From NCBI GenBank assembly GCA_020356105.1, contig CP070634.1, positions 3,133,802 to 3,197,212 of the forward strand: 63,411 nt of DNA. The letters run 5' to 3'. The DNA comes from Rhodospirillales bacterium. GTDB taxonomy: Bacteria; Pseudomonadota; Alphaproteobacteria; UBA8366; JADFVY01. Below are positions 28,516 through 39,990 of the stretch, one piece after another. A program made the position numbers and the translations under genes. The notes beneath the pieces are model-generated. The model was not told where the DNA came from. It was given only the letters and a program-made list of their open reading frames with translations, and did no database searches. The stretch's first letter is position 1. Every line of letters begins with the position of its first letter.

Positions 28516-29031
28516 TTGACCAGGAAGAACAGCTACAGTTACAAGGACCTGCTCGAATGCGCGCACGGCCGGCTCTTCGGGCCCGGGAACGCGCAGCTCC
28601 CGCTGCCGCCGATGCTGATGTTCGACAGGATCACCAAGATCTCCGACGACGGGGGCGCATACGGCAAGGGCGAGATGATCGCCGAAATGGACGTGAAGCC
28701 CGATCTGTGGTTCTTCAAATGCCACTTCGAAGGTGATCCGGTGATGCCGGGCTGCCTCGGTCTCGACGCGATGTGGCAGCTCGTCGGCTTCTTTCTCGGC
28801 TGGGTCGGCGGGCTTGGCAAGGGTCGCGCGCTCGGCGTCGGCGAGGTCCGGTTTACCGACCAGGTCTTGGAAACGGCCAAGAAGCTCACCTATCATGTCA
28901 ACGTGAAGCGCGTGATCATGCGCAAGCTGGTGATGGGTATTGCCGACGGCGTGCTGAAGTGCGACGGACAGCCCGTCTTCGAAGTGAAGGATATGCGCGT
29001 CGCGCTGGTCAGCGCTTCGGAAAGATCCTGA
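28516..29031 (+). CDS. fabA: 3-hydroxydecanoyl-ACP dehydratase/isomerase FabA
   Basis: A 171-residue hot-dog-fold enzyme that dehydrates 3-hydroxydecanoyl-ACP and isomerises the trans-2 to the cis-3 product, starting unsaturated fatty-acid synthesis. Catalytic H70 and D84 fall at the same numbers as in E. coli ([19 protein letters not shown]). The start is a TTG at 28516, six bases after AGGTGGA; no ATG is available upstream in frame. First of a three-gene operon with fabB and fabI. Confidence 0.95.
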   Translation: MTRKNSYSYKDLLECAHGRLFGPGNAQLPLPPMLMFDRITKISDDGGAYGKGEMIAEMDVKPDLWFFKCHFEGDPVMPGCLGLDAMWQLVGFFLGWVGGLGKGRALGVGEVRFTDQVLETAKKLTYHVNVKRVIMRKLVMGIADGVLKCDGQPVFEVKDMRVALVSASERS

Positions 29032-29041
29032 CGGGGGTTCC

Positions 29042-30259
29042 ATGCGGAGGGTCGTCGTAACCGGGCTGGGCATCGTGTCCAGCATCGGCAATAATCAGCG
29101 GGAAGTGACCGAGTCGCTCCGCAACGGGCGCTCCGGCATCGAGTTCTGCGAGGAATACGCCGAGCTCGGGTTCCGCAGCCATATCCACGGATCGATCCAC
29201 ATCGACCTCGACGCCGTCGTGGACCGCAAGATTCGTCGCTTCATGGGCGATGGCGCCGCGTATAACTACGTCGCCATGCAGCAGGCGATCGACGATGCCG
29301 GGCTCGAGCCGAGCGACATATCCAACGAACGGACCGGCCTGGTCATGGGATCCGGCGGGCCCTCGACCAGCAATCTCGTCGAGGCGGCGGATGTGTTGCG
29401 CGAAAAGGGGGTGCGCAAGGTCGGCCCGTACCGGGTGCCGCGCACGATGTGCAGCACCAATTCGGCAACGCTGGCGACGCCCTTCGGAATCAAGGGCACG
29501 AATTACTCGATCAGCTCGGCCTGTTCGACCAGCGCGCATTGCATCGGCAACGCGGCCGAACTGATCCAGTGGGGCAAGCAGGACATCGTGTTCGCCGGCG
29601 GCGGCGAGGAGCTCCACTGGACGTTGACCGTTCTGTTCGACGCGATGGGCGCCCTGTCCGCCGGCTACAACGACACGCCGACCAGGGCGAGCCGGGCATT
29701 CGACAAGGATCGCGACGGGTTCGTGATCTCCGGCGGCGGCGGCGTCGTTGTGCTGGAAGAGCTCGAACATGCGCTGGCGCGCGGCGCGAAGATCTACGGC
29801 GAGCTGGTCGGTTACGGCGCGACCTCGGACGGGTTCGATATGGTGCAGCCCTCCGGCGAGGGCGCGGTGCGCTGCATGAGGATGGCGCTGGCCGGGCTCA
29901 ACGCGCCGGTCGGCTACATAAACGCCCACGGCACCAGCACGCCGGTGGGCGACACGCGCGAGATCGAGGCCGTCCGCGAAGTGTTCGGCGACGCAACGCC
30001 GCCGATCAGCTCGACGAAATCCCTGACCGGCCATTCGCAGGGCGCCACCGGCGTCCAGGAAGTCATCTATTCCCTGCTCATGATGAAGCACGGCTTCATC
30101 ACGGCCTCCGCGAACATCGACGAGCTGGATCCGGAAATCGTGGGGGCGCCGGTCGTGCGGGAGACAATGAACGACGTGACGCTGGACTGTGTCATGTCGA
30201 ACAGCTTCGGTTTTGGCGGCACGAACGCAACGTTGGTGTTTCGGCGCTACGCCGAATGA
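29042..30259 (+). CDS. fabB: 3-oxoacyl-ACP synthase I FabB
   Basis: A 405-residue condensing enzyme elongating acyl-ACP, including the cis intermediate made by FabA. The catalytic triad is C161 ([10 protein letters not shown]), H296 ([11 protein letters not shown]) and H331 ([12 protein letters not shown]). The start [16 protein letters not shown] is the family N terminus, 10 bases after fabA. The presence of both fabA and fabB shows the anaerobic route to unsaturated fatty acids. Confidence 0.96.
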   Translation: MRRVVVTGLGIVSSIGNNQREVTESLRNGRSGIEFCEEYAELGFRSHIHGSIHIDLDAVVDRKIRRFMGDGAAYNYVAMQQAIDDAGLEPSDISNERTGLVMGSGGPSTSNLVEAADVLREKGVRKVGPYRVPRTMCSTNSATLATPFGIKGTNYSISSACSTSAHCIGNAAELIQWGKQDIVFAGGGEELHWTLTVLFDAMGALSAGYNDTPTRASRAFDKDRDGFVISGGGGVVVLEELEHALARGAKIYGELVGYGATSDGFDMVQPSGEGAVRCMRMALAGLNAPVGYINAHGTSTPVGDTREIEAVREVFGDATPPISSTKSLTGHSQGATGVQEVIYSLLMMKHGFITASANIDELDPEIVGAPVVRETMNDVTLDCVMSNSFGFGGTNATLVFRRYAE

Positions 30260-30329
30260 ATCCAAAGAGGCGCGCCCGGCATCGGGACGTCGCCGATCTT
30301 CCAATGGCGGGAAGGCATAGCAAACGCAG

Positions 30330-31127
30330 ATGGGCCAACAGAGCGGGCTAATGGCGGGTCGTCGCGGCGTCATCATGGGCGTCGCGAACGACCACTCGAT
30401 CGCGTGGGGGATTGCCAACAAGCTGGCGCGGCATGGCGCGGAGCTCGCCTTCACATATCAGGACGAGGCGCTGCTCAAACGCGTGCGGCCGCTCGCCAAA
30501 TCGGTCGCGCCGGACCCGATCCTCGTGCCCTGCGACGTTACCAGCGACGATGCGATCAGCGCCGTCTTCGAGATCCTGGAAGACCGCTGGGGCACCCTCG
30601 ACTTCGCCGTCCACGCCCTCGCCTTTTCCGACAAGGAGGAGTTGAAGGGCCAGTATCTCGATACGTCACGGGCGAACTTCGCGCGAACGCTGGACATATC
30701 CTGCTATTCGTTCACGGCGGTCGCCCAGCGCGCGGCCAGGCTGATGGGCGAGGGCGGCAGCCTGGTCACCCTGACGTATGGCGGCGCCGAACGCGTCATG
30801 CCGAATTACAATGTCATGGGTGTCGCCAAGGCCGCACTGGAAGCGAGCGTGCGTTATCTTGCCAATGATCTCGGCGGTCGCGGCATCCGGGTCAACGCCA
30901 TCTCGGCCGGCCCGATGCGCACCCTCGCAGGTGCCGCGGTGGGCGGCGCGCGATTCGTATACAAATGGCAGGGAGAGAACGCGCCGCTGCGCCGCAATAC
31001 GACGCTGGACGACGTCGGCGGCGCCGGCCTCTACCTGCTGTCGGATCTGTCGTCCGGGGTGACCGGCGAGGTGGTCTATGTCGACAGCGGCTATCACGTC
31101 ATCGGCATGGCCGCGCCACCCAGATAA
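30330..31127 (+). CDS. fabI: Enoyl-ACP reductase FabI (NADH)
   Basis: A 265-residue short-chain dehydrogenase-like enzyme catalysing the last reduction of each elongation cycle. The cofactor region is GVANDHSIAWGIANKLA; active-site residues are Y150, Y160 and K167 (Y-X6-K, NYNVMGVAK), equivalent to Y146, Y156 and K163 of E. coli FabI. It is the usual target of triclosan. The gene ends at a strong bidirectional hairpin facing pnp. MGQQ and MAGRR starts are both possible. Confidence 0.95.
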   Translation: MGQQSGLMAGRRGVIMGVANDHSIAWGIANKLARHGAELAFTYQDEALLKRVRPLAKSVAPDPILVPCDVTSDDAISAVFEILEDRWGTLDFAVHALAFSDKEELKGQYLDTSRANFARTLDISCYSFTAVAQRAARLMGEGGSLVTLTYGGAERVMPNYNVMGVAKAALEASVRYLANDLGGRGIRVNAISAGPMRTLAGAAVGGARFVYKWQGENAPLRRNTTLDDVGGAGLYLLSDLSSGVTGEVVYVDSGYHVIGMAAPPR

Positions 31128-31152
31128 CCAGGGCGTTTCGATCGAGAGAGAC

Positions 31153-31178
31153 CGCGGCGGCGCCGGAGCGCCGCCGCG
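31153..31178. terminator. Bidirectional hairpin between fabI and pnp
   Basis: An 11-base-pair perfect GC stem (31153-31163 with 31168-31178) closes a CGGA loop, with GAGAC/GTCTC arms extending it. It lies between the convergent fabI and pnp genes; no long T-run. Confidence 0.65.
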
Positions 31179-31215
31179 ACGTCTCATATGCACACGGGCG
31201 CGACGCGCCGGCCGA

Positions 31216-33435
31216 TCAGGCCTCCTCCTTGCGCCGCCGCGGGCGGCTCCGGCCGCGCCGGTCGCCGCCCTCCTTGCGGTCGTCCCGGTCGCCGCCGCGG
31301 CGCCCCCCGGCGGGTCGCGACTCGCCGACCTTCTCGGTGATGTCCTCGCCGGTCTCCTGGTCGACGACGCGCATCGACAGGCGCACCTTGCCGCGATCGT
31401 CGACGCCGAGGACCTTGACCTTGACCTCGTCACCCTCGTTGACGACTTCGGTGACGGTGCTCGGCCGGCCGTCGTTCAGTTCGGAAATGTGAACGAGCCC
31501 GTCGCGGCTGCCGAGGAAGTTCACGAAGGCGCCGAAATCGACCACCTTCACCACCTTGCCGCTGTAGATCTCGCCGACCTCCGGTTCCGCCACGATCGAC
31601 TTGATCCACTGGATCGCCCGGTCGGCCACGGCCTGGTCGATCGCCGCCACCTTGATCGTGCCGTCGTCCTCGATATCGATCTTGGCGCCGGTCACCTCGC
31701 AGATCTCGCGGATGACCTTGCCGCCGGTGCCGATGACCTCGCGGATCTTGTCCCGGGGGATCGAGAAGGTGGTGATCCGGGGCGCGTTCGCCGAGACCTC
31801 CTCGCGGGCGCCGCTCAGCGCCTTGGCCATTTCGCCGAGGATGTGCATCCGTCCCTCGTTGGCCTGCGCCAGTGCGACCTTCATGATTTCCTCGGTGATC
31901 GACGTGATCTTGATATCCATCTGCAGCGAGGTGATGCCCTTCTCGGTTCCCGCGACCTTGAAATCCATGTCGCCGAGATGGTCCTCGTCGCCGAGGATAT
32001 CGGACAGCACGGCGTATTGGTCGCCCTCCTTGATCAACCCCATGGCGATGCCCGCCACCGGACGGCTGATCGGCACGCCGGAATCCATGATCGCCAGCGA
32101 CGCCCCGCAGACCGACGCCATCGAGGACGACCCGTTCGACTCGGTGATCTCCGATACGATCCGAATGGTGTACGGAAAATCCTCCTTGCTCGGCAGCAGC
32201 GGCCGAACCGCCCGCCACGCAAGCTTGCCATGGCCGATCTCGCGCCGCCCCGGGCTGCGCAGGAACGACGCCTCGCCGACCGAGTAAGGCGGGAAGTTGT
32301 AATGCAGGAGGAAATGCTCTCGGTATTCGCCCTCGAGAGCATCGATGATCTGCTCGTCCTGCCCGGTGCCCAGCGTGGTCACGACGAGCGCCTGCGTCTC
32401 GCCGCGTGTAAACAGGGCCGAACCATGTGCACGGGGCAGCACCCCGACTTCGGCCACGATCGGCCGGACCATCCGGGTATCGCGCCCATCGATGCGCAGC
32501 CCCGTATTGAGGATGTTGCCGCGCACGATATCCTTTTCCAGCTTCTTGAACAGCCCCGCCGCCAGCTCGACGTCGAACTCCTCGGCTTCGAGCTGTTGCA
32601 GCGCCGCTTCCTTCGCCGCGGCGACGGCCTCGACCCGCTCCTGCTTGACGGTCTTCGTATAGGCCTCGCGCAGCGGGCCCTCGGCGAGCTCATAGACGCG
32701 CTTTTCGACCGCATCGATCCCCGCCGCCGGCTCCGGCAACGGCCACGGCTCTTTGGCGCACTCCTCGGCAAAGTCGATGATGAAGTCGATCACCTCCTTG
32801 ATCGCCGCATGCGCGAAGGTAACGCCGCCGAGCACGGCATCCTCGTCGAGTTCCTTGATCTCGGACTCGACCATGAGGACACCTTCGCTCGTGCCCGCCA
32901 CCACGAGATCCATCTCGGAGGACGGCATTTCGTCGGCCTGGGGGTTGAGGACATAGGAATCGCCGATATATCCGACCCTCGCCGCGCCGATCGGGCCCAG
33001 GAACGGAATCCCGGAAATCGTCAAGGCCGCTGACGTCCCGATCATACTGACTACATCGGGATCGTTTTCCAGGTCGTGCGCCAGAACCGTGCAGATGACC
33101 TGCGTTTCGTTTCTGAAGTTGCCGTGAAACAGCGGCCGGATGGGCCGGTCGATGAGGCGCGAGGTCAGCGTCTCCTTCTCCGAGGGTCGGCCTTCGCGCT
33201 TGAAAAAACCGCCGGGAATCTTGCCCGCGGCAAACGTCTTTTCCTGGTAGTTGACGGTCAGGGGAAAGAAATCGACCCCGGCCCGCGGCGCCTTCTGCGC
33301 CACCGCAGTGCACAGGACCTGGGTTCCACCATAGGTGACGAGGACCGCGCCGTCGGCTTGCCGGGCAATACGCCCGGACTCGAGTATCAACGGGCGACCG
33401 CCCCAGGTCATCTCCTTGCGGGTAATAGTAAACAT
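31216..33435 (-). CDS. pnp: Polyribonucleotide nucleotidyltransferase (PNPase)
   Basis: A 739-residue 3'-5' phosphorolytic exoribonuclease and degradosome component. Two RNase PH domains (first opening [20 protein letters not shown]; second with [15 protein letters not shown] and [20 protein letters not shown]), an alpha-helical linker, a KH domain ([19 protein letters not shown]) and an S1 domain ([19 protein letters not shown]) are in the standard order. The C-terminal tail is Arg/Gly-rich, likely RNA-binding. Start ATG at 33435 after AGGAT; the open frame to 33564 is noncoding. It follows rpsO, the classic rpsO-pnp order. Confidence 0.97.
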   Translation of the reverse strand: MFTITRKEMTWGGRPLILESGRIARQADGAVLVTYGGTQVLCTAVAQKAPRAGVDFFPLTVNYQEKTFAAGKIPGGFFKREGRPSEKETLTSRLIDRPIRPLFHGNFRNETQVICTVLAHDLENDPDVVSMIGTSAALTISGIPFLGPIGAARVGYIGDSYVLNPQADEMPSSEMDLVVAGTSEGVLMVESEIKELDEDAVLGGVTFAHAAIKEVIDFIIDFAEECAKEPWPLPEPAAGIDAVEKRVYELAEGPLREAYTKTVKQERVEAVAAAKEAALQQLEAEEFDVELAAGLFKKLEKDIVRGNILNTGLRIDGRDTRMVRPIVAEVGVLPRAHGSALFTRGETQALVVTTLGTGQDEQIIDALEGEYREHFLLHYNFPPYSVGEASFLRSPGRREIGHGKLAWRAVRPLLPSKEDFPYTIRIVSEITESNGSSSMASVCGASLAIMDSGVPISRPVAGIAMGLIKEGDQYAVLSDILGDEDHLGDMDFKVAGTEKGITSLQMDIKITSITEEIMKVALAQANEGRMHILGEMAKALSGAREEVSANAPRITTFSIPRDKIREVIGTGGKVIREICEVTGAKIDIEDDGTIKVAAIDQAVADRAIQWIKSIVAEPEVGEIYSGKVVKVVDFGAFVNFLGSRDGLVHISELNDGRPSTVTEVVNEGDEVKVKVLGVDDRGKVRLSMRVVDQETGEDITEKVGESRPAGGRRGGDRDDRKEGGDRRGRSRPRRRKEEA

Positions 33436-33575
33436 AAGCCTATCCTTTATCTCTTCCGTCGCGCAGGTCGCCGGATTGCGCCTGCGAGAGAGTTGCGACG
33501 TCGGGCATGGCTCATTCCACACCGCGTCGCCCGACGCGCCCCCGTTCGACGGCGGCGCGCGCAAAAGGCCGCGCC

Positions 33576-33845
33576 CTAGCGGCGCAGCCCGAGTTCCTTG
33601 ATGATGCTTTCGTAGCGTGAAGCTTCCTTGCGCTTCAGATAGTCAAGAAGGCGGCGACGCTGTCCGACCATGGTGATCAGGCCGCGACGTGTGTGAAAAT
33701 CCTTCTTATGCTGGTTCAGGTGCTCGGTCAGGTTCTTGATGCGCTCCGTCAGGATCGCCACCTGGACCTCCGGTGAGCCCGTGTCGCCTGGCTTCGTTGC
33801 AAACTGCTCGATCAGCTCTTTCTTCCGCTCCGCGGTAATCGACAT
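33576..33845 (-). CDS. rpsO: 30S ribosomal protein S15
   Basis: An 89-residue protein of the exact family length: [15 protein letters not shown] at the start, the RNA-contact region [15 protein letters not shown], and [17 protein letters not shown]. It binds 16S rRNA helix 22 with S6/S18. Translated from the ATG at 33845 with AGGA upstream; 16 bases downstream of truB. Confidence 0.97.
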   Translation of the reverse strand: MSITAERKKELIEQFATKPGDTGSPEVQVAILTERIKNLTEHLNQHKKDFHTRRGLITMVGQRRRLLDYLKRKEASRYESIIKELGLRR

Positions 33846-33861
33846 CAAATCCTCCAGGATT

Positions 33862-34788
33862 TCAAAGGTTCAGCACACGAAACGGGCGCACCTCCCCGGC
33901 GGTGTACCGTCCAAGGGCGACGGGTTTACCGCCCGCCATGGTCAGCACCGTATCGCCATCCTCGAGGCCGGCGATACGATCCAAATCGGCCTTCCGCAAC
34001 AAGGAGACAGCCTGCCCGTTTCGCAGACGCCCTGCTTCCATCTCGGTCACGGCCAGGGCCGGGATGTCGTCCAGCGCGGTCTCGACCGAGTGCATATGCG
34101 TCAGGGCGGCGGCACATTGCATATTTTCGTCCAGTTCGTCCAGCGAAATCGCATGCTTCTCGCAGAATGGCCCGACTCGCGTCCGTCGCAGGGCGGCGAC
34201 ATGGCCAACCGTATCGAGCGCAACTGCGATATCGCGCGCCAGCGCCCGGACGTAGGTGCCCTTGCCGCAGGCCACCTCGAAGATGGCGTGGTCGTCGTCG
34301 GGCGCGTCGATCATCATCAGCTCGGCAATCCGGACATCGCGCGGCGCCAGCGCCGGCGGTCGGCCGGCGCGTGCCAGGTCGTAGGCGCGTTGCCCGCCAA
34401 CCCGGAGCGCCGAATACGCAGGCGGCACCTGGCGAATTCGGCCGGTGAACTGCGGCAGGACCGCGCCGATCCGCTCGCGGCGCGGCCGCACGTCACTATG
34501 CGCGACGACCGCCCCGTCCGGATCGTCCGTCTCCGTGGCCACGCCCCAGCGAACCGTGAAGCGGTAACGTTTCTCGCCCTCCTGAAGATACGGTATGGCC
34601 TTCGTCGCCTCGCCCAGCGCAATCGGCAACATGCCCGTTGCGAAGGGGTCCAGGGTGCCGGCGTGTCCCGCCTTGGCCGCGTCGGTTCGGCGCTTGACCG
34701 CTGCGACCGCCGCCGTCGAGGTCATCCCCGGAGGCTTGTCAAGGATGACCCAGCCGTGTATCGGCCGGCCCCTGCGCCTACGTGCCAT
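33862..34788 (-). CDS. truB: tRNA pseudouridine(55) synthase TruB
   Basis: A 308-residue enzyme making the T-loop pseudouridine in tRNA. The catalytic Asp is in [60 protein letters not shown] and [15 protein letters not shown] are family motifs. The ATG at 34788 lies inside the end of rbfA (11-base overlap), so the two are coupled. Confidence 0.95.
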   Translation of the reverse strand: MARRRRGRPIHGWVILDKPPGMTSTAAVAAVKRRTDAAKAGHAGTLDPFATGMLPIALGEATKAIPYLQEGEKRYRFTVRWGVATETDDPDGAVVAHSDVRPRRERIGAVLPQFTGRIRQVPPAYSALRVGGQRAYDLARAGRPPALAPRDVRIAELMMIDAPDDDHAIFEVACGKGTYVRALARDIAVALDTVGHVAALRRTRVGPFCEKHAISLDELDENMQCAAALTHMHSVETALDDIPALAVTEMEAGRLRNGQAVSLLRKADLDRIAGLEDGDTVLTMAGGKPVALGRYTAGEVRPFRVLNL

Positions 34789-35188
34789 CTTCGCTTCGGT
34801 GTCCTTTGAGGTCGCGGGCAACACCGGGCTGCCGCAACAGCGAATCGATACGTTGCGCCTCATCGAACACGACATCGAGAGAGAAATGAAGCGTCGGCGT
34901 ATACTTCATCGTGATCCGTCGACCGAGCTCGCGGCTCAGATACGGCGCCGCGCGGTTCAGTGCCGCCACGACCGCGGCGGCGTCGTTGCCCCCGCCCAGC
35001 GGCATTACGAAGGCGGTCGCGTGCCGCATGTCGGGACTCGGACGAACTTCCGAGACCGTAATCGGCAGATCCTTCAACGCCGGATCGCGCAATTCACCAC
35101 GTGCCAGGATGTCGGCCAGAACGTGCCGCAACTCCTCACCGACCCGCAACTGCCGCTGGCTCGGCGACCTGCCCTTGCGTCTGCTCAT
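34778..35188 (-). CDS. rbfA: 30S ribosome-binding factor RbfA
   Basis: A 136-residue KH-like 30S maturation factor. Typical segments are RVGEELRHVLADILARGELRDPAL, VSEVRPSPDMRHATAFVMPLGG and LGRRITMKYTPTLHFSLDVVFDEAQRI. Needed for 16S 5'-end processing and cold growth. Start ATG at 35188; sits between infB and truB as usual. Confidence 0.94.
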   Translation of the reverse strand: MSRRKGRSPSQRQLRVGEELRHVLADILARGELRDPALKDLPITVSEVRPSPDMRHATAFVMPLGGGNDAAAVVAALNRAAPYLSRELGRRITMKYTPTLHFSLDVVFDEAQRIDSLLRQPGVARDLKGHRSEDGT

Positions 35189-35225
35189 CCGCGATGTGTC
35201 CTCGGATAGGCGCGGCCAAGAGCGT

Positions 35226-37733
35226 TCAAAGCGCGCGCGTGATCTCCTCGACCTCGAAGCACTCGATGACGTCGCCCTGCTTGATTTCGTCGTAGTTCTC
35301 GAAGGCCATGCCGCATTCATAGCCGTGCTGGACTTCGCGAACCTCGTCCTTGAAGCGCTTCAACGTCTTGAGCTTTCCTTCATGGACCACCACGTCGTCG
35401 CGCAACAGCCGCACGCCGGCGCCTCGCTTGACGACACCTTCCGTGACGTAACATCCCGCGACCTTTCCGACCCTGGTGATGTTGAAGACCTCGCGGATCT
35501 CCGCATAGCCAAGGAAATTCTCGCGCAGTTCCGGCGCAAGCAACCCGCTGAGCATGGCCTTGATATCGTCCAGCGCGTCATAAATGATCGAATAATAGCG
35601 GATGTCCACGCCGTCGCGTTTCGCCATCTCGCGTGCCTGCGGGTTGGCGCGGACGTTGAAGGCGATGATGACGCCGCCCGATGCACGGGCCAGGGTCACG
35701 TCGGATTCGGTGATGCCGCCAACCGCACCGTGCAGCATTCGCACCTTGACCTCGTCCGTCGACAATTTGTCGAACGACGCCGCGATCGCTTCGACCGAGC
35801 CCTGGGCATCGGCCTTGACCACGACCGGCAACTCGCTGGCGGTGCCCTCTTTGATCTGCGTGAACATTTGCTCCAGTGTCCCGCGCCCGCTTGCCGCGTT
35901 GCGCTTCTCGCGCTCCTGGCGTTGCCGATACGCTGTGATCTCGCGAGCCCGCGCCTCGTCCGCCACGACCACGAAATCGTCGCCCGCAGCTGGTGTTCCC
36001 TGAAACCCGAGAACCTCGACCGGCATTGACGGCCCCGCTTCTTCGACACTGCGACCGTGATCGTCCATCAGCGCACGGACGCGCCCCCACTCCGCGCCCG
36101 CGATAAAGACGTCACCGACACCGAGCGTGCCGCGCTGCACCAGGACCGTGGCAACCGAGCCGCGGCCGCGCTCCTGGCGCGCCTCGACCACCGTTCCCTG
36201 CGCCCCACGTTCCGGATTGGCCTTCAGCTCAAGCAGCTCCGACTGCAACAGGATGGCTTCTTCCAGCTTGTCGAGATTGGTCTTCTTGGTTGCCGACACC
36301 TCCACGTCGAGAACGTCGCCGCCCATGCCTTCCACGACAATCTCGTGCTGGAGCAACTCGTTGCGAACGCGGTTGGGGTCGGCATCCGGCCTGTCCATCT
36401 TGTTGATGGCAACGATGATCGGCACCTGCGCCGCCTGCGCATGCCGAATTGCCTCGATCGTCTGCGGCTGCACGCCGTCATCCGCAGCGACCACCAGGAC
36501 GACGATGTCCGTTGCCTGGGCGCCTCGGGCGCGCATGTTTGTAAAGGCCTCGTGTCCGGGCGTGTCCAGGAAGGTGATCTTGTGGCCATCCGAGAGCGTC
36601 ACCCGGTAGGCACCGATATGCTGGGTAATCCCGCCAGCCTCGCCAGCCGCCACATCGGTCTCGCGCAGCGCGTCGAGCAGCGACGTCTTGCCGTGGTCGA
36701 CATGGCCCATGACGGTGACGACCGGCGCGCGCGGGAGCATTTCCTCGGTCTTGTCCTCATCGCCTTCGATGCCGATCTCCACATCCGCCTCCGACACGCG
36801 TTTGATCTTGTGACCGAACTCGGTCACCACCAGTTCAGCGGTATCGGCGTCGATGCTCTGGTTGATCGTCGCCATCACGCCGTTCTTCATCAGCATCTTG
36901 ACGACTTCGGCGCCGCGCTCCGCCATGCGGTTGGCCAGATCGGACACCGTAATCGTCTCGGGCACAACAACCTCGCGCACGACCTTCTTCTTGGGCTGGT
37001 CCAGATCGGCCGCCCTTTGCCGCTGTTTCTCCTTCTCGCGGGCGCGCCGCATCGCGGCCACACTGCGGCCGCGCTGGACCTCGTCGTCACCGTCCAGCGC
37101 CTGGGTGATGGTCAATTTGCCCGCTCGTCGACGCGGTTCCTGGCGCGGCCGCGCCGGGGGCGCCTTCTCCGGCCTCTGCTTGCCGCGTCGCGATGTGCGA
37201 TCCTCCGCCTCCTCGGGTTCGGCAACCGGCTCAGATACGGCAGGCGCCGCGGGAGACGGCTTGCGTCGCGCCTTCTCATCCTCCGCACGCTTTTTCGCCT
37301 TTTCTTCCTCAGCCCGCTTGCGCGCCTCCTCTTCCTCAGCGGCGCGTCTCAGAGCCTCCTCCTGGGCCAGGCGCCGGGCCGCCTCATCCGCTTCGCGCTT
37401 GGCCATAACATCGCGCCGGCGCTCCTCGTCGGCGGCGGCCCCTTCCACTGCACGGAGCCGCGCCGCGCGTTCCTTTTCGGTCAGATCGCGCACTTCCTGT
37501 GCCGCCTCGGCGGAGGACACCGTCAGCTGCGGACCGGGCTTTTCGACCGCCCTCATGCGGCCGCCGGCCTCACGCTCGAAGGTGCGCTTCTTCTTGACCT
37601 CGACCTCAACGGTCTTGGTTCGGCCGTGGCTGAAGCTCTGGCGAACCTGGCCGCCCTCGACAGTCTTCTTCAGCTCGAGGCGACCCGGCTTGCGCAGCGT
37701 CAGCTTGCTCTCTTTTTCCGTCCGCTCACTCAT
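35226..37733 (-). CDS. infB: Translation initiation factor IF-2
   Basis: An 835-residue GTPase that places fMet-tRNA on the 30S subunit. A long charged N-terminal region rich in Glu, Arg and Ala (residues about 60-230, predicted coiled coil) precedes the IF2 N-domain and the G domain: [15 protein letters not shown] (G1), DTPGHEAF (G3), NKMD (G4). Domains II-IV follow to the C-terminal [33 protein letters not shown] is a typical alphaproteobacterial start. Part of the rimP-to-pnp transcript. Confidence 0.96.
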   Translation of the reverse strand: MSERTEKESKLTLRKPGRLELKKTVEGGQVRQSFSHGRTKTVEVEVKKKRTFEREAGGRMRAVEKPGPQLTVSSAEAAQEVRDLTEKERAARLRAVEGAAADEERRRDVMAKREADEAARRLAQEEALRRAAEEEEARKRAEEEKAKKRAEDEKARRKPSPAAPAVSEPVAEPEEAEDRTSRRGKQRPEKAPPARPRQEPRRRAGKLTITQALDGDDEVQRGRSVAAMRRAREKEKQRQRAADLDQPKKKVVREVVVPETITVSDLANRMAERGAEVVKMLMKNGVMATINQSIDADTAELVVTEFGHKIKRVSEADVEIGIEGDEDKTEEMLPRAPVVTVMGHVDHGKTSLLDALRETDVAAGEAGGITQHIGAYRVTLSDGHKITFLDTPGHEAFTNMRARGAQATDIVVLVVAADDGVQPQTIEAIRHAQAAQVPIIVAINKMDRPDADPNRVRNELLQHEIVVEGMGGDVLDVEVSATKKTNLDKLEEAILLQSELLELKANPERGAQGTVVEARQERGRGSVATVLVQRGTLGVGDVFIAGAEWGRVRALMDDHGRSVEEAGPSMPVEVLGFQGTPAAGDDFVVVADEARAREITAYRQRQEREKRNAASGRGTLEQMFTQIKEGTASELPVVVKADAQGSVEAIAASFDKLSTDEVKVRMLHGAVGGITESDVTLARASGGVIIAFNVRANPQAREMAKRDGVDIRYYSIIYDALDDIKAMLSGLLAPELRENFLGYAEIREVFNITRVGKVAGCYVTEGVVKRGAGVRLLRDDVVVHEGKLKTLKRFKDEVREVQHGYECGMAFENYDEIKQGDVIECFEVEEITRAL

Positions 37734-37755
37734 TACTCATCCTCGTTCACGGCCA

Positions 37756-38370
37756 TTAACTCCGAAAACCTTTCAACCTGCGCGCCTCGGACTGCAGCCG
37801 TGCGGCCAGTGCGCCGGGCGACAGGAAGGCATGAACCGTACGGTCTCGGCCGAACGCGCGGCCCAATTCGTCCGCCTGCAGGCAATCGATAACGGGAAGT
37901 GCAGGGGCCACATTCCTGAGCTTCTCGCGCCCGTCCTCCGCACCGTCCCGAGCCGCCAGCAACACACCCTGACGTCTTTGCCGGAGAATACCGCGGACTT
38001 TCTCGAAGCCGGCCACTGCCTGCCCCGCCCGGCGCGCCAAGGCGATCAACTCGACGCAGCGGGCCGCCAGCAAGCGCTCGATCTGATCGTCGAGGTCATC
38101 TTCGACCTGCAGGGCCCGCCGCGCCGCTCGTTCGAACAGTTTGCGGGCCTGGGCTCTCTTAACGCTATCCCGGTCCGGGCTCAACCATATTCCGCGGCCC
38201 GGCAGGCAGTTCGCAACGTCCGGAACCAGCCGTCCATCGGGATCGACGACGAGGCGCAACAGCTCTTCGCGGGGACGAACCTCAGCCGTGACGATGCATC
38301 GGCGATGCGCCGACCGTCTGTCGCGAGGCGCCGCAGCAGGCGCGGTATCATGACGAATACCTGCGTGCAT
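37756..38370 (-). CDS. YlxR-type RNA-binding protein with L7Ae-like domain
   Basis: A 204-residue protein combining an N-terminal DUF448/YlxR domain (RRCIVTAEVRPREELLRLVVDPDGRLVPDV, LPGRGIWLSPD) with a C-terminal L7Ae/L30e-like region (LLAARCVELIALARRAGQAVAGFEKVR). The two-domain form is common in alphaproteobacteria between nusA and infB. It probably binds structured RNA during transcription-translation coupling; exact role is not established. Start ATG at 38370, 26 bases after nusA. Confidence 0.88.
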   Translation of the reverse strand: MHAGIRHDTAPAAAPRDRRSAHRRCIVTAEVRPREELLRLVVDPDGRLVPDVANCLPGRGIWLSPDRDSVKRAQARKLFERAARRALQVEDDLDDQIERLLAARCVELIALARRAGQAVAGFEKVRGILRQRRQGVLLAARDGAEDGREKLRNVAPALPVIDCLQADELGRAFGRDRTVHAFLSPGALAARLQSEARRLKGFRS

Positions 38371-38395
38371 ACCGTGTCATCCTCGGTTCCATCGC

Positions 38396-39985
38396 TCAGG
38401 CATCCACACTGTCGGCGGTCTCCTCGTCCTCCTGCAACTCAGCCACTGCCTCGGCGTTCATCGCAGCCAGTTCCTCCGCGGTGAACCAGCCGGCGGCAAC
38501 GCGCGCCGCCATGAACATCTCGTTGGCCTCCGACTCGGTCAGGTCGAAGTCACGAAGGACCGCCTCTTCGCCGAAAATCAGCTCGTCCGACGCGAGATCG
38601 GCAAATTCCTCGACCGACTTGATCGATGCCTCTCCGAGCGCGACGAGCATACCGGCGCTGAGACCGGGAATTTCCGCCAGGGCGTCCTCGACCCCGAGCT
38701 CACGCCGCCGCTGCGTCAGCCGCTCAGCCTCCTCTTCAAGGAACTGTCCGGCGCGGGCCCGGAGCTCCGCGGCCACCTCTTCATCGAAACCCTCGATCTC
38801 GGTCAGATCCTCGATCGGCACATAAGCGATTTCCTCGATCGACGAAAATCCCTCGGTGACCAGCAAGTGAGCGATCACATCATCGACATCCAGGGCCTCC
38901 ATGAATCGCTGGCTGCGCTCGTGGAATTCCGCCTGGCGGCGCTCCGATTCCTGCTCTTCGGTCAGGATGTCGATATCCCACCCCGTCAGCATCGAGGCCA
39001 GCCGGACGTTCTGGCCGCGCCGGCCGATGGCGAGACTGAGCTGGTCGTCGGGCACCACGACCTCGATCTTGCCCGCGTCCTCGTCCAGCACCACCTTCGC
39101 GACCTCCGCCGGCGCCAGCGCGTTGACAACGAACGTTGCGGGGTCGGGGGACCACGGAATGATATCGATCTTCTCTCCCTGCAGCTCCGCGACCACGGCC
39201 TGAACACGGCTGCCGCGCATACCGACGCAGGCGCCGACCGGATCGATGCTGCTGTCGTTCGAGATGACCGCGATCTTCGCGCGACTGCCCGGGTCGCGCG
39301 CAACCGAGCGAATCTCGATAATCCCGTCATAGATTTCCGGCACCTCCTGCGAAAACAGCTTGGCGAGGAACTCCGGATGCGTGCGCGACATGAAGATCTG
39401 GGGACCACGCTGTTCGCGCCGCACATCATAGATATAGGCGCGCACCCGATCGCCGCGCCGAAAACTCTCGCGCGGCAGGACCTCGTCGCGGCGCAGCACA
39501 GCCTCGGCGCGGCCGAGATCTACCGTGACCGTTCCGAATTCGAAGCGCTTCACAATGCCATTGACGATCTCGCCGACGCGGTCCTTGTACTCCTCGTACT
39601 GACGCTCGCGCTCGGCCTCACGCACCTTCTGGACGATAACCTGCTTGGCCGTCTGCGCCGCGATCCGCCCGAAATCGATCGGCGGCAGCGGATCGATCCG
39701 GAACTCGCCGACTTCCGCGTTGCGCTTGATGCGCCGGGCACGATCGACCGTGACCTGGGTCATCTCGTTCTCGACCTCATCGACGACTTCCGTGTAGCGC
39801 GCCAGATCGATCGCGCCCGTCGAACGGTCGATATGGGCGCGAATATCGTGCTCATGGCCATACTTGGATCGGCCGGCCTTCTGGATTGCCTGCTCCATCG
39901 CTTCGAGCACCTGTTCGCGCTCGATCCCCTTATCGCGCGCCACGGCATCGGCAACGGCCAGCAATTCGACATGCATCTGGGTCAT
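38396..39985 (-). CDS. nusA: Transcription termination/antitermination factor NusA
   Basis: A 529-residue RNA polymerase-binding factor. Order: N-terminal domain (LLAVADAVARDKGIEREQVLEAME), S1 (GEIVNGIVKRFEFGTVTVDLGRAEAVL), KH1 and KH2 (DPVGACVGMRGSRVQAVVAEL; LAIGRRGQNVRLASML), then two helix-hairpin-helix-type acidic repeats in the C terminus as in E. coli. Lies 5 bases after rimP in the standard order. Confidence 0.96.
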   Translation of the reverse strand: MTQMHVELLAVADAVARDKGIEREQVLEAMEQAIQKAGRSKYGHEHDIRAHIDRSTGAIDLARYTEVVDEVENEMTQVTVDRARRIKRNAEVGEFRIDPLPPIDFGRIAAQTAKQVIVQKVREAERERQYEEYKDRVGEIVNGIVKRFEFGTVTVDLGRAEAVLRRDEVLPRESFRRGDRVRAYIYDVRREQRGPQIFMSRTHPEFLAKLFSQEVPEIYDGIIEIRSVARDPGSRAKIAVISNDSSIDPVGACVGMRGSRVQAVVAELQGEKIDIIPWSPDPATFVVNALAPAEVAKVVLDEDAGKIEVVVPDDQLSLAIGRRGQNVRLASMLTGWDIDILTEEQESERRQAEFHERSQRFMEALDVDDVIAHLLVTEGFSSIEEIAYVPIEDLTEIEGFDEEVAAELRARAGQFLEEEAERLTQRRRELGVEDALAEIPGLSAGMLVALGEASIKSVEEFADLASDELIFGEEAVLRDFDLTESEANEMFMAARVAAGWFTAEELAAMNAEAVAELQEDEETADSVDA

Positions 39986-39990
39986 TGTTA

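Noticed and set aside
31078-33033. 651-codon plus-strand frame opposite pnp
   Set aside because: Antisense shadow of PNPase, rich in Asp-Leu and His repeats typical of reversed GC-rich codons.
36057-37892. 611-codon plus-strand frame opposite infB
   Set aside because: Antisense shadow of IF-2; no motif or ribosome site.
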